Below the pieces are notes generated by a model, which had not been told where the DNA came from, did no database searches, and saw only the letters and a list, made by a program, of their open reading frames with translations. Shown here in pieces: positions 16,554 to 25,035 of a DNA stretch of 64,000 bases. Made by a program: the position numbers and the translations under genes. Source of the DNA: Maridesulfovibrio bastinii DSM 16055 (lineage in GTDB: Bacteria; Desulfobacterota; Desulfovibrionia; Desulfovibrionales; Desulfovibrionaceae); the NCBI RefSeq assembly GCF_000429985.1, contig NZ_AUCX01000020.1, positions 38,154 through 102,153 on the forward strand. Reading direction: 5' to 3'. Position 1 is the first letter of the stretch. Each line of letters begins with the position of its first letter.

Positions 16554-17690
16554 ATGAACATTCTTAATTTATTGAAATATTTCCCACCGTATCCGGGAGG
16601 AATTGAAAACATCGCATGTGACCTTATTGAAGAGCTTGCAGCGCGTGGTGTGCAGGAAACCGTTTTAAGTCACGGTAGTTCCCCATATACCGGCAATAGC
16701 GATATCACTCAGATTCTTTCTCGAAATTATGGTGAATTTCTCTATACTCCTGTTTCTCCTTCCTTTCCGGTCAAGCTTCATAAAGCATTGAAACATGGAA
16801 AATATGATCTGATGCATATTCATCTTCCCAATGTTTCAGCCTTTTGGCCGTTGTTTATGAAAATCGATATTCCAATTGTTATTCACTGGCATTCCGATGT
16901 CCTTTTCCCCAGGGAGAAAAGATTGTGCCGGGCGGCATACACAGGATATGCCCTTTTTGAAAAAGCTCTGCTTAAAAAAGCTTCTGCTATTGTTCCTACC
17001 TCGGAAGCCTATATGGAATACAGCCGTCCTCTTAAAAATTTCAGGGATAAGTGCCGGGTTATACCTCTGGGTCTGAATTTTTCACGAATGACACCTGTAT
17101 CCGATTTTGAAAAGGATCAGGCTAAAATCAAATGGTGTGGTACAGATGACTGTTTTCTGGTTGCCGCAGCAGGTAGATTTTCTCATTACAAGGGCTTTGA
17201 GCATCTGATTGATGCTGCCTCAAGCCTTGAAAATTGTGTTGTGGTCATTGCAGGAGATGGAGAGATGAGGGCAGAGCTGCTGCGCCGGGCTGAAAAAGCA
17301 GGTCTAGCTGGAAAGGTTGTGATGCCGGGAAGGCTGAGCGATCGTGATCTGCATCTGCTGATGGCTTCATGTGATGCCTTCTGCCTGCCGTCTGTGGAAA
17401 GAACGGAAGCTTTCGGAGTAGTTCTGCTTGAAGCCATGTTTTATGGAAAAGCACTGATAACTACGGATATTAAAGGTTCTGCGACCAGCTGGGTGAATCA
17501 GTCCGGTGAAACAGGGCTGGTTGTGCCGGTTAAAGACTCCGCTGCACTTGGCAAGGCAGTAAAACAATTACAGGAACATCCAGATAAAACGGTACAGATG
17601 GGGCTTGCAGGTCAAAAACGTTTGTATGAAAAATTTTCCATCGTCAGGACTGCTGATGGTTTTCATAATTTATATCAAGAGCTGCTGTGA
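16554..17690 (+). CDS. Glycosyltransferase family 4 inside the gsp cluster
   Basis: GT-B glycosyltransferase of 378 aa: MNILNLLKYFPPYPGGIE at the N terminus (family GT4 loop), DLMHIHLPN, VVAIGAD-like donor region as CVVIAGDGEMRAEL, and the E-x7-E block ERTEAFGVVLLEAMFYGK. Cytoplasmic. It lies 23 bp after gspI and its stop overlaps the next start, so it is part of the same transcription unit as the pseudopilin genes. A glycosyltransferase in this position is not part of a standard Gsp operon; it probably builds the glycan handled by the oligosaccharyltransferase encoded 11 kb downstream. Confidence 0.87.
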   Translation: MNILNLLKYFPPYPGGIENIACDLIEELAARGVQETVLSHGSSPYTGNSDITQILSRNYGEFLYTPVSPSFPVKLHKALKHGKYDLMHIHLPNVSAFWPLFMKIDIPIVIHWHSDVLFPREKRLCRAAYTGYALFEKALLKKASAIVPTSEAYMEYSRPLKNFRDKCRVIPLGLNFSRMTPVSDFEKDQAKIKWCGTDDCFLVAAAGRFSHYKGFEHLIDAASSLENCVVVIAGDGEMRAELLRRAEKAGLAGKVVMPGRLSDRDLHLLMASCDAFCLPSVERTEAFGVVLLEAMFYGKALITTDIKGSATSWVNQSGETGLVVPVKDSAALGKAVKQLQEHPDKTVQMGLAGQKRLYEKFSIVRTADGFHNLYQELL

Positions 17691-18592
17691 AGAAAATATT
17701 AATAATTATAGTACCTTTATTGATTTTAGGTGTGATCCTTATCAGACCTGAAAAATCTCTTGATAGTGTTCTGCGGGCTTACTGGTCTTTTTACGGAGCC
17801 GGTTTTAAGCAGATAGAGACCAAAAGTTATTCTATTGGTTATTTTCACAGTGATAACGGCAATAGGGAAACTGTACTTCTGCTGCACGGGCTTGGAGGAA
17901 AAGCCGCCAGCAGCTGGTTTACAGTTCTCCCCGAGCTTTCAGAAAAGTATAATATTGTAGCTCCGGATTTGCTTCTGGCAAATCTGACCAATGGCAATAT
18001 GCATAATTACACTCTGGAAGCTGATGAACATCTGGTTCTTGAACTGCTTGACAGCCTCAAAGTTAAAAAGGTTTCCATCGTTGGTCTTTCCGTAGGGGGC
18101 TGGCTGGCCGCAAAGCTGGCCATAGACAGACCTGATTTGTGCCGAAAGCTGGTGCTGATAGATTCCGCCGGACTGGATACTAGAGAGCTTATGGAATCCA
18201 TTGCCGGGCATAAGTCCGACTTTGGCACATGGTTCTATGAGAATATTTTTTATCCGTCTCCGCCTGTTCCGGCATTTCTGGTAAAGCCTATGCTGAGCAA
18301 ACTGGATAAACTTGGTCCTATGTGTAATGAATTACTGAAAAAAAATATGTTTGTATCGCAGGAACTTGAATCAGGACTTTCTGCCATAAAATGTCCGACA
18401 CTTCTTATCTGGGGAGCTGAGGATAAAATTATCCCTCTAAAAACAGCTCATAAATTCAACAGGATGATTACAGGCTCGACCTTAAAAGTTATTAAAAACT
18501 GCGGGCATGCTTCGGTTTGGGACGGCAGGGACAAATTACCAGGTATTCTGGGTAGTTTCCTTGAAAAATCAGTAAGTTCGCAGGTGAAGTAG
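17687..18592 (+). CDS. Membrane-anchored alpha/beta hydrolase
   Basis: Serine hydrolase fold of 301 aa. A hydrophobic N terminus (KKILIIIVPLLILGVILI) acts as signal anchor, so the domain is probably periplasmic. Oxyanion motif HGLGGKAAS near residue 68, nucleophile elbow GLSVGG near 134, a late aspartate in WGAEDKIIP and histidine in NCGHASVWDG complete the triad. GTG start overlaps the TGA of the glycosyltransferase, and the next gene (gspJ) begins right after its stop. Substrate unknown; it could deacylate a lipid carrier, glycan or secreted protein. Its place in the cluster, rather than its sequence, suggests a link to secretion. Confidence 0.85.
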   Translation: MKKILIIIVPLLILGVILIRPEKSLDSVLRAYWSFYGAGFKQIETKSYSIGYFHSDNGNRETVLLLHGLGGKAASSWFTVLPELSEKYNIVAPDLLLANLTNGNMHNYTLEADEHLVLELLDSLKVKKVSIVGLSVGGWLAAKLAIDRPDLCRKLVLIDSAGLDTRELMESIAGHKSDFGTWFYENIFYPSPPVPAFLVKPMLSKLDKLGPMCNELLKKNMFVSQELESGLSAIKCPTLLIWGAEDKIIPLKTAHKFNRMITGSTLKVIKNCGHASVWDGRDKLPGILGSFLEKSVSSQVK

Positions 18593-19252
18593 ATGAAAGA
18601 TTCTGCCACTAATAACGCTCAGGGCGGTTTTACCCTTCTGGAAATCCTACTGGCCATGGTCCTTTCCGTAATAGTCATTACAGCCATGTCCGGGATTTTC
18701 AGATCAGCTGTGGACAGCTCGATAGCCGTTAATTCAGAAGTGCGGATGAATCAGGAAGGCCGGGTGCTGATAAGCATCATGCAGAAGGATTTAAGTTCGG
18801 TGGCTTTAAGTGATTCGAAAAAAATTAAGTCTGATGATTCAAGACTTTACTTTAGAATGTCTGTGGGAGAAATATCCACAGAAGATTATTTTATGACTTT
18901 TGCTACGACAAATGACGTTTATAGTAAAAATTCGGATACTTACCCCATAAACTGGGTGAGATATAAGCTTGAGAAGGAAGAAAATGACTTGTACAGCTTT
19001 TACAGGATAAATAGACAATTTGCCTATCTATCAGGGCAGTGGCAGGTCCAAAGTTTAAAGCTTGCTGATAACATAGAATCATTTGAGACAAAAACTTCCG
19101 ATGAGTTTTCTAATCTTACTGTCGAAAATAACCAGCTGAGGAGTCTTAAAACAATTGAAATAAGTTTTTCTATTCTGGAAAATGGCAGGACAAAAGATTA
19201 CAGCCTTATAGTTCCTGTAAAACCATGTATTTTGACCCACAGCACTAATTAA
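18593..19252 (+). CDS. gspJ: Type II secretion minor pseudopilin GspJ
   Basis: Pseudopilin of 219 aa with the cleavage motif GGFTLLEILLAMVLSVIVIT near residue 12 and a large C-terminal domain rich in beta strands. Size and the SVIVITAMSGIFRSAV segment are typical of GspJ, the tip protein that joins GspI and GspK. It follows the hydrolase gene with no gap and precedes gspK by 13 bp. Confidence 0.85.
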   Translation: MKDSATNNAQGGFTLLEILLAMVLSVIVITAMSGIFRSAVDSSIAVNSEVRMNQEGRVLISIMQKDLSSVALSDSKKIKSDDSRLYFRMSVGEISTEDYFMTFATTNDVYSKNSDTYPINWVRYKLEKEENDLYSFYRINRQFAYLSGQWQVQSLKLADNIESFETKTSDEFSNLTVENNQLRSLKTIEISFSILENGRTKDYSLIVPVKPCILTHSTN

Positions 19253-19265
19253 GATTGAAGGTTTT

Positions 19266-20300
19266 ATGAGTAGCAGGATGTTTTTCAATAATCACAAAGG
19301 CAGCGAAAAGGGGGCTGTTTTGTTGATTGTGCTCATTCTTATGGCCCTTGTTGCATCTATCGTTGCTGATATAATCAAAGCCTCCAGGTATGATTATTCA
19401 GGGGCGGCCTACTTAAAGAATTCCTATGTTGCCAACACTATTCTTGAATCTGCGGCAGACACGACCATCGCTATGTTTAAAGACAAGGTTTTAGGTGGCA
19501 CGTTTACTGATTTTGAAAAATTTCGTAAAAACTACAGTAATATTTTAAAAACAATTTCAGGAGTAATGGATGCAGGAGAGCTTTCAGGAAAGATAGAAGA
19601 TGAATCCAGTCGTCTGCCGATCAATATGCAAAGTAACAGTAACTCCACAAAGATAAAGAAAGTTCTTGTTTCGCTATTGTTTAACCTTTGTGAGGCGCAC
19701 GATTTCGGGTCAGGTGATGATACACTGGATAATGCCAATGCATATGCCAACTCTATCTTATGCTGGATTGGTAATGGAACCCTGTGTAATAACGATAGAG
19801 ATTATTATAGATCTCTCGACCCTGAATACGGGCTGTCAGGAAAGCATATTCAAAGTACAGATGAACTGCTTCTTATAAGGCGACCTGATAACTGGCTTGA
19901 TGATGACGAGTTTATGGAACTTTATAATGGCTCTGGAAATATTCCCGGTCTTAAAGACCTTGTAACTCCATACAGCAAGGGGCCGATGAATATAAATACG
20001 TTGAAAAAAGAAATAGTAATGGCCTTGGTCCCTGTAGATCGTTCTCTGGATGAAAAGTTGGATTTTTATAGCGATTTGAACAGCGCAAGGCAGGGAAATA
20101 ACAAGGCCGGATGGTTTTCTGTCTTTATGCAGAATCAGCCAGCTGAGTATAAAAAGAATTTGCCTGAACTGAGTTATGGCTCGGATACTGTCAGAGTGAC
20201 AATTCGGTATAATAAAGGTATTTATAATTCTTCCCTTATGGAAATATTCAATGTTTCTTCATCAAGTAATTCTGTAAAGTATAAAAAGTATGGTTATTAG
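19266..20300 (+). CDS. gspK: Type II secretion minor pseudopilin GspK
   Basis: Protein of 344 aa with a prepilin-like N terminus KGAVLLIVLILMALVASIVA. As is usual in GspK the residue at +5 is not Glu. The large globular part contains the repeated SAM-like acidic region (LDNANAYANSILCWIGNG, DELLLIRRPDNW) and MNINTLKKEIVMAL, characteristic of GspK. It would cap the pseudopilus tip and bind calcium in known structures. It sits in a row with gspJ and gspL. Confidence 0.87.
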   Translation: MSSRMFFNNHKGSEKGAVLLIVLILMALVASIVADIIKASRYDYSGAAYLKNSYVANTILESAADTTIAMFKDKVLGGTFTDFEKFRKNYSNILKTISGVMDAGELSGKIEDESSRLPINMQSNSNSTKIKKVLVSLLFNLCEAHDFGSGDDTLDNANAYANSILCWIGNGTLCNNDRDYYRSLDPEYGLSGKHIQSTDELLLIRRPDNWLDDDEFMELYNGSGNIPGLKDLVTPYSKGPMNINTLKKEIVMALVPVDRSLDEKLDFYSDLNSARQGNNKAGWFSVFMQNQPAEYKKNLPELSYGSDTVRVTIRYNKGIYNSSLMEIFNVSSSSNSVKYKKYGY

Positions 20301-20308
20301 GTATTTGT

Positions 20309-21826
20309 ATGAGCAATGAACGGCTCGCTGTTGATCTGAGTGATGGTGATCTGGTTATACTCGGGTCTGTAGGCAGTGGAAAAAATAAAGAATACAAGGA
20401 ATCTTATATAAAAAAAATAGATTCCGATGAACCTTCTGTTATTGCAGACGAAGTTGCTGCATACATAGAGAGGGAAGCGATGCCTTCCCCTCAAATTATA
20501 ATAGTTCTGGATAGCCGTTCAATTCTTATAAAGAGTTTTTTCTTTCCTTTTAAGGGCTCTGCCAGAATTGAATCCGCGCTGGATTTCGAGTTGGAAAATT
20601 CAATACCTGTAGATCTGGAGAGCCTTTATGTCGACTGGGGATATGGTGCGTCCAGAGACCGGGGTGCTTTTGTTGTTGCAGGATGCATTGAGAATGAAGT
20701 TGTGGAGAATTTTAAGAGCGCTTTTTTGGAAAAGGGGCTCAAGCTTGAAAATATTTATGAGGGAGCTGCTCCGCTTATCGGCTTTCTGGACAACCCGGAT
20801 ATAGAAAAAAATAAGGTTGTAATTGATTTAGGTAAAGAAAGATCGGCTATTTATTCTTTTGATGGTGAATTGCTGCAACATCGTGATGTGCTGTTACATG
20901 GTACCAATCTGGTGCTAAGTGATGCTGAAAATTCTGATGCTGCCAGCCGTCTGCTCTGTTCTTCTGATTTTTCCAGTGAAGAGCTTGGGGAAGAAGAAAA
21001 AAAGATAGTTGTATCTCTTAATAAGCTGATCTCCAGAATTAAAAGTTACATATACCTTTATTCCGAGAAAACAGGATTCATGCCTGATGTTGCCCTTATC
21101 TGCGGTCAGGGGGCAGAGATTACAGGTATAGAAGAACTTATCGGTAAGAGTCTGAATATTCGAACCGTGAGATTTATGCCGCATGATGTTTTGACTTTTT
21201 TTGAAGACAACCATGAAGCAGTAAGCTGTCTGAAGGCTTTCGGACTGTTGCAGAAAATTAAAGGTGATCGTCTGGAATTTTTAAATCTTGATTCTTCAGG
21301 TGATGACTCGGTTAAAGTCAGAGCTTTAAAATATTACCTTGGGTGGTGTGCGGTTCTGTTAATCAGCCTTTTTGTGTATTTTTCTGCAAATATTTATTAT
21401 AAAAGCAGGATAGTAAGTAAAACTGAAGATCGTATAAACGCTATACTTTCTGAAAGTATTCCCGGTATTCAGAAAAATTTTTCGCATACTCAGCGGGTAA
21501 GTATTCTTACTTCCAGAATGAATAAATTGGAGCGCAAGCTCAAAAATAATTCAGGAGGTTCAGGGTCAGCTATTGAAGTCCTCAGGGTGGTTAATGCTGC
21601 TGTTGCTAAATCGCTCAAGGTGACTCTGGACGAATTGACGCTGGATTCCAAGAGACTCGCTCTCTCTGGTTCTGCTAATAATTTTAAGGACGTAGAATTG
21701 CTCAGGAATCAGTTAAACAAAACCGGTTTTTTTGATTCAGTAAGCATCAAAGGTGCCACCGCTGAAAAGAAAACCAAAAAAGTCAGATTTACAATTGAAA
21801 TGCTGCGTAAAACTCTGGGGGTTTAG
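20309..21826 (+). CDS. gspL: Type II secretion assembly platform protein GspL
   Basis: Inner-membrane platform protein of 505 aa. The cytoplasmic half (about 1-335) has the PilM/actin-like fold (LAVDLSDGDLVIL at the start, VVIDLGKERSAIYSFDG), which binds the GspE ATPase; one membrane span at about 342-362 (WCAVLLISLFVYFSANIYY); then a coiled coil and a periplasmic ferredoxin-like domain as in PilN. It is longer than many GspL proteins (about 400 aa). gspM follows after 2 bp. Confidence 0.85.
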   Translation: MSNERLAVDLSDGDLVILGSVGSGKNKEYKESYIKKIDSDEPSVIADEVAAYIEREAMPSPQIIIVLDSRSILIKSFFFPFKGSARIESALDFELENSIPVDLESLYVDWGYGASRDRGAFVVAGCIENEVVENFKSAFLEKGLKLENIYEGAAPLIGFLDNPDIEKNKVVIDLGKERSAIYSFDGELLQHRDVLLHGTNLVLSDAENSDAASRLLCSSDFSSEELGEEEKKIVVSLNKLISRIKSYIYLYSEKTGFMPDVALICGQGAEITGIEELIGKSLNIRTVRFMPHDVLTFFEDNHEAVSCLKAFGLLQKIKGDRLEFLNLDSSGDDSVKVRALKYYLGWCAVLLISLFVYFSANIYYKSRIVSKTEDRINAILSESIPGIQKNFSHTQRVSILTSRMNKLERKLKNNSGGSGSAIEVLRVVNAAVAKSLKVTLDELTLDSKRLALSGSANNFKDVELLRNQLNKTGFFDSVSIKGATAEKKTKKVRFTIEMLRKTLGV

Positions 21827-21828
21827 CT

Positions 21829-22371
21829 TTGTTTGATTCCTATCTTTCACTTTTTCGCACATATTATGAAAAAGCTGTTGCTTTTCTTAAAGAGAACAGA
21901 GTTGCAGGAATAGCACTGGTCGGCCTTTTCTTGATTCTTATCGTTCGTTTTGCGGTGATCCCGGTAATTCAAATGAATAAGGACATCAATTCGCAGGTTG
22001 ATATAGTCGGCGGACATCTTGAACAGGTCGTCAAGCTTGCGGCGGAATATAAGAATCTGCAGAAAGCTGCCGGAACAGGAAATAAAGTAACTTCAGTGAA
22101 CTTGTTTGCCCGGCTGGAAGATATAATAAGAACCCTTAAAATAACCAGAAATGTTGATTTTATGCGTCCATCCTCAAAAACGCTTGATGATGGAAGAATC
22201 GAAAAAGAGGTTTACGTTCGGTTCAAATCAATGTTGCAGAAGAGTTTTATCCCTTTTCTTTACAGTGCCGAGGTGGAGGGTGGAGTAGTCTCCGTGAAGC
22301 ATCTACGAATAAAAAAGGATAAAAAAGGTCTCTTTGATATTGATATAATTTTTACCCAGATCAACGGTTGA
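21829..22371 (+). CDS. gspM: Type II secretion protein GspM
   Basis: Bitopic inner-membrane protein of 180 aa: a membrane span at about residues 22-45 (VAGIALVGLFLILIVRFAVI), a short coiled coil and a periplasmic domain. This layout, its size and its place after gspL identify GspM, the partner of GspL. The start codon is TTG at 21829, 2 bp behind the gspL stop; the stop overlaps the next TTG start. Sequence alone is weakly conserved, so the call relies on layout and context. Confidence 0.78.
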   Translation: MFDSYLSLFRTYYEKAVAFLKENRVAGIALVGLFLILIVRFAVIPVIQMNKDINSQVDIVGGHLEQVVKLAAEYKNLQKAAGTGNKVTSVNLFARLEDIIRTLKITRNVDFMRPSSKTLDDGRIEKEVYVRFKSMLQKSFIPFLYSAEVEGGVVSVKHLRIKKDKKGLFDIDIIFTQING

Positions 22372-24077
22372 CGATTGTGCGTAAACTCTCTGAACTATTC
22401 AACTCATTCGGGGATTCTTCAACTGTTTTTTCTTTCTTCCCCTCAGAGAGTCATAAAAAAGCTGTCCACCGTATTGTTGTAGGCCTTGACTCCATGTGCG
22501 GTCTGGTCATGCTGACCGGCGAAATCGGCACCGGTAAAACAACCCTTTTTCGTTTTATACAGCGCCAGAAGACAGATAAATTTATTTATGCGGAGATAGG
22601 TAATCCTTTTCTTTCCCCTGTGGAGCAGGTCAGTCATTTTTGTAAAAGTTTCGGATTGGAATCTCCCAAGAGCCATCGGCACGGTCTTGCTCTGCTGACT
22701 GATTTTTTTGAAAAAATGCATAAGGAAGGCAAGCGTGTTGTTCTGATTTTTGATGAATCGCATCTGCTGACCAAAACTCATTGGGGCCAGATTCTTGTTT
22801 TTTCAAATCTGCGCGAAAACGATAAACCGCTCGTTCAAATTCTTCTTGTCGGGCAGACTGAGCTTGTTGAACGTTTGCGTGAGCCGGGCCTTGAGGCTCT
22901 TAACCAGCGTATCGGTATACGATGCCGGTTGTTGCCTCTAAGCCTTGAAGATACAAGTAATTATGTCCGCTTTAAGCTGGAAAAGTCGCAGGAACATGAA
23001 ATTGAATTTACAAGCCGTGCGCTGACAGAGGTCTGGAAGTTGAGCGGCGGAGTACCGCGGCTGATTAACCATGCCTGCTCTCATCTTCTGGATCAGATTG
23101 TTTTTTCCGGGGATACCAGAATTACCCCTGATATGGTTCAGCAACTGGCCTCTGATGGAATGTACAGTAACCTGTTCAATTCAAAACCAAAAAACGAAGA
23201 AGAAAAAAAAGTTTCCCTGCTGCCCTGGATTCTGGCTGCTTTTCTGGCTGCCTGTGCTCTATTTGTATTTGTAGATCACCGAACCATAGAAAAGGCTCTT
23301 GATTTTTCAGGTGTAAGGGAAAAAGTTGCCAGTAATGAGATTCGCGGGTCTGTTGTAAATTCATCGCAGGCTGTTTCAAGTGCTGGTTCGGCAAATGGTT
23401 CGCAGAAAGAAAACAGAGCTTTTGAGGCGCAACAAAGTCTGAATAAAAATGTATCCGCTACTGCTGATGAGGCTTCCGGTGAAACTGGGAGTCTGAAAAG
23501 TCGTTCTACCGGGAATAATCAAAAAACTGGCAACGCTTCAACTGTTGAAAAGAAAGGTACTGCATCGAGTTCTGAACGAACTGATCGTAAATCCGAAGGT
23601 AATGATTCCGGAGTAAAAGCAGAAGATGGTTTGTCTGTAAAAAATATAGATACAAATATAAATGACCAGCACCTTAAAAATAACAATACTGACGATATGC
23701 AAAAGAGTGTTGCCGGAAAATTAAAAAAAAGTAATAAGGAGTCTGTTGATGCCGTAGAAAAAAATAATTTTGACGGCAGAGACATTTCTTCTGATAAGAA
23801 CCTAACAAATTTAGATAGTGAAGACGGATATACAGATAGCAAAGGTGAAATTCTTGATGGAGAATCCGTGCCGGCAATAGCTTCAATTGCGATAGGTGCT
23901 GTTGCCTTCAGTGATAATCCCGGATCGCGTATTGCTGTATTGAATGATTCTGTAATGCATGAAGGCAGCTCGATTGGAAATATCAGGCTTGACCATATAG
24001 GCAAAGACGAGTTGATTTTTAGTCTTGGTAATAATAAATATCGGCGTGTATTTGGTGGTCAGGCTGATGATGAATAA
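22368..24077 (+). CDS. GspA-GspB fusion: AAA ATPase joined to a periplasmic GspB domain
   Basis: Protein of 569 aa. Residues 1-270 are an ExeA-type AAA+ ATPase: Walker A GEIGTGKTT near 50, Walker B VVLIFDESHLL near 126, sensor region LLVGQTEL, and GGVPRLINHACSHLL. A membrane span follows at about 283-305. Residues about 306-500 form a Ser/Asn/Lys/Glu-rich linker of low complexity. The last 65 residues (AVAFSDNPGSRIAVLNDS, IGNIRLDHIGKDELIFSL, YRRVF) match the C-terminal domain of GspB/PulB. In Aeromonas ExeA and ExeB are separate proteins that help the secretin cross the peptidoglycan. The peptidoglycan-binding domain of ExeA is missing here. Start TTG 22368, or GTG 22377. Confidence 0.87.
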   Translation: MTIVRKLSELFNSFGDSSTVFSFFPSESHKKAVHRIVVGLDSMCGLVMLTGEIGTGKTTLFRFIQRQKTDKFIYAEIGNPFLSPVEQVSHFCKSFGLESPKSHRHGLALLTDFFEKMHKEGKRVVLIFDESHLLTKTHWGQILVFSNLRENDKPLVQILLVGQTELVERLREPGLEALNQRIGIRCRLLPLSLEDTSNYVRFKLEKSQEHEIEFTSRALTEVWKLSGGVPRLINHACSHLLDQIVFSGDTRITPDMVQQLASDGMYSNLFNSKPKNEEEKKVSLLPWILAAFLAACALFVFVDHRTIEKALDFSGVREKVASNEIRGSVVNSSQAVSSAGSANGSQKENRAFEAQQSLNKNVSATADEASGETGSLKSRSTGNNQKTGNASTVEKKGTASSSERTDRKSEGNDSGVKAEDGLSVKNIDTNINDQHLKNNNTDDMQKSVAGKLKKSNKESVDAVEKNNFDGRDISSDKNLTNLDSEDGYTDSKGEILDGESVPAIASIAIGAVAFSDNPGSRIAVLNDSVMHEGSSIGNIRLDHIGKDELIFSLGNNKYRRVFGGQADDE

Positions 24078-24103
24078 ACTGTATAATGTATTGGGGATAT
24101 GCC

Positions 24104-24556
24104 GTGAATAAAAAAATAGACAGCTCTAAAAAGGGCGGATCAAGAGGTTTTACCCTGCTTGAGATGATGATTGTTATCGTTATTCTTGGAATTCTGGCCG
24201 GACTGGTTGCTCCGCAGCTGATGGACGAACCGCAGAAAGCCAGAGTTGTAAAAGCAAGAATTGAAATGGAAAATATTGAGACTGCACTTAAGAAATTTTA
24301 TCTTGATAACGGTTACTATCCAAGCACTGAACAGGGACTTAAAGCTCTGGTCAGCAGGCCTTCTGTCGGACGTGTACCTAAAAGTTATCCGCCCAACGGA
24401 TATTTAAATAAGGTTCCCAACGATCCGTGGCAGGGTGATTATATATACATTTCGCCAGGTGCAAACAGTCCTTTTGAACTGTATTCATACGGTGGAGACG
24501 GTAAGGAAGGCGGGTCAGGTAATAATGCGGACATCAAGAGTGAGGGAACAAGATAA
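24104..24556 (+). CDS. gspG: Type II secretion major pseudopilin GspG
   Basis: Main pseudopilus subunit, 150 aa from the GTG at 24104, which has GGGGA 6 bases upstream; an in-frame ATG at 24086 lacks a site. The signature RGFTLLEMMIVIVILGILAG is followed by LVAPQLMD, KKFYLDNGYYPSTEQGL, and the conserved C-terminal end NDPWQGDYIYISPG and SYGGDGKEGG that binds calcium in GspG. It overlaps the next gene. Confidence 0.93.
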   Translation: MNKKIDSSKKGGSRGFTLLEMMIVIVILGILAGLVAPQLMDEPQKARVVKARIEMENIETALKKFYLDNGYYPSTEQGLKALVSRPSVGRVPKSYPPNGYLNKVPNDPWQGDYIYISPGANSPFELYSYGGDGKEGGSGNNADIKSEGTR

Positions 24557-25019
24557 TTTAAAAGCTCAGGCGGGGTTTACCCTGTTTGAGCTTTTGGTTG
24601 TTATTTCCATAATGGCTGTTATGCTTGGGCTAACTGCCCCGGCTTTGAATCTTGATTCGGGCAGGGGCGAGTTTTCTGATTTTAAGAGTGTTATTATGGA
24701 AGGAGCTTCAGAAGCCCGTTATCTCGCAATGATTACGGGTAAGATGCAGACTCTTACCTTTGATGAAAATGGCAGAATCAGGGTTCGCCCTGCAGGATCT
24801 TTTAATGGTGAAATTCCTGATGATTATAGAATAATTTCTATGCAGACATCGGAAGGTGAGCGTTCGGGAGATTACCGTATACGTTTTTATCCAAGCGGGC
24901 TGGCAGAGAGCTGTGTTTTACATGTCGGACGTGATACAAAAGAATATTCTATTTATATTCCACCTGTGTCAGGTATTGAAGGACATATAGGCCGCATTAA
25001 TTTAGCAGGGTTCCATTAA
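24525..25019 (+). CDS. gspH: Type II secretion minor pseudopilin GspH
   Basis: Prepilin-like protein of about 164 aa. AGFTLFELLVVISIMAVM lies near the N terminus (Gly -1, Glu +5), followed by GLTAPALN and a small beta-rich domain with MITGKMQTLTFDENGRIRV, as in GspH. The start may be ATG 24525 or GTG 24540; both lie inside gspG, so the two are coupled. It completes the pseudopilin set G, H, I, J, K. Confidence 0.82.
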   Translation: MRTSRVREQDNLKAQAGFTLFELLVVISIMAVMLGLTAPALNLDSGRGEFSDFKSVIMEGASEARYLAMITGKMQTLTFDENGRIRVRPAGSFNGEIPDDYRIISMQTSEGERSGDYRIRFYPSGLAESCVLHVGRDTKEYSIYIPPVSGIEGHIGRINLAGFH

Positions 25020-25035
25020 GGACCAATTAATTATT

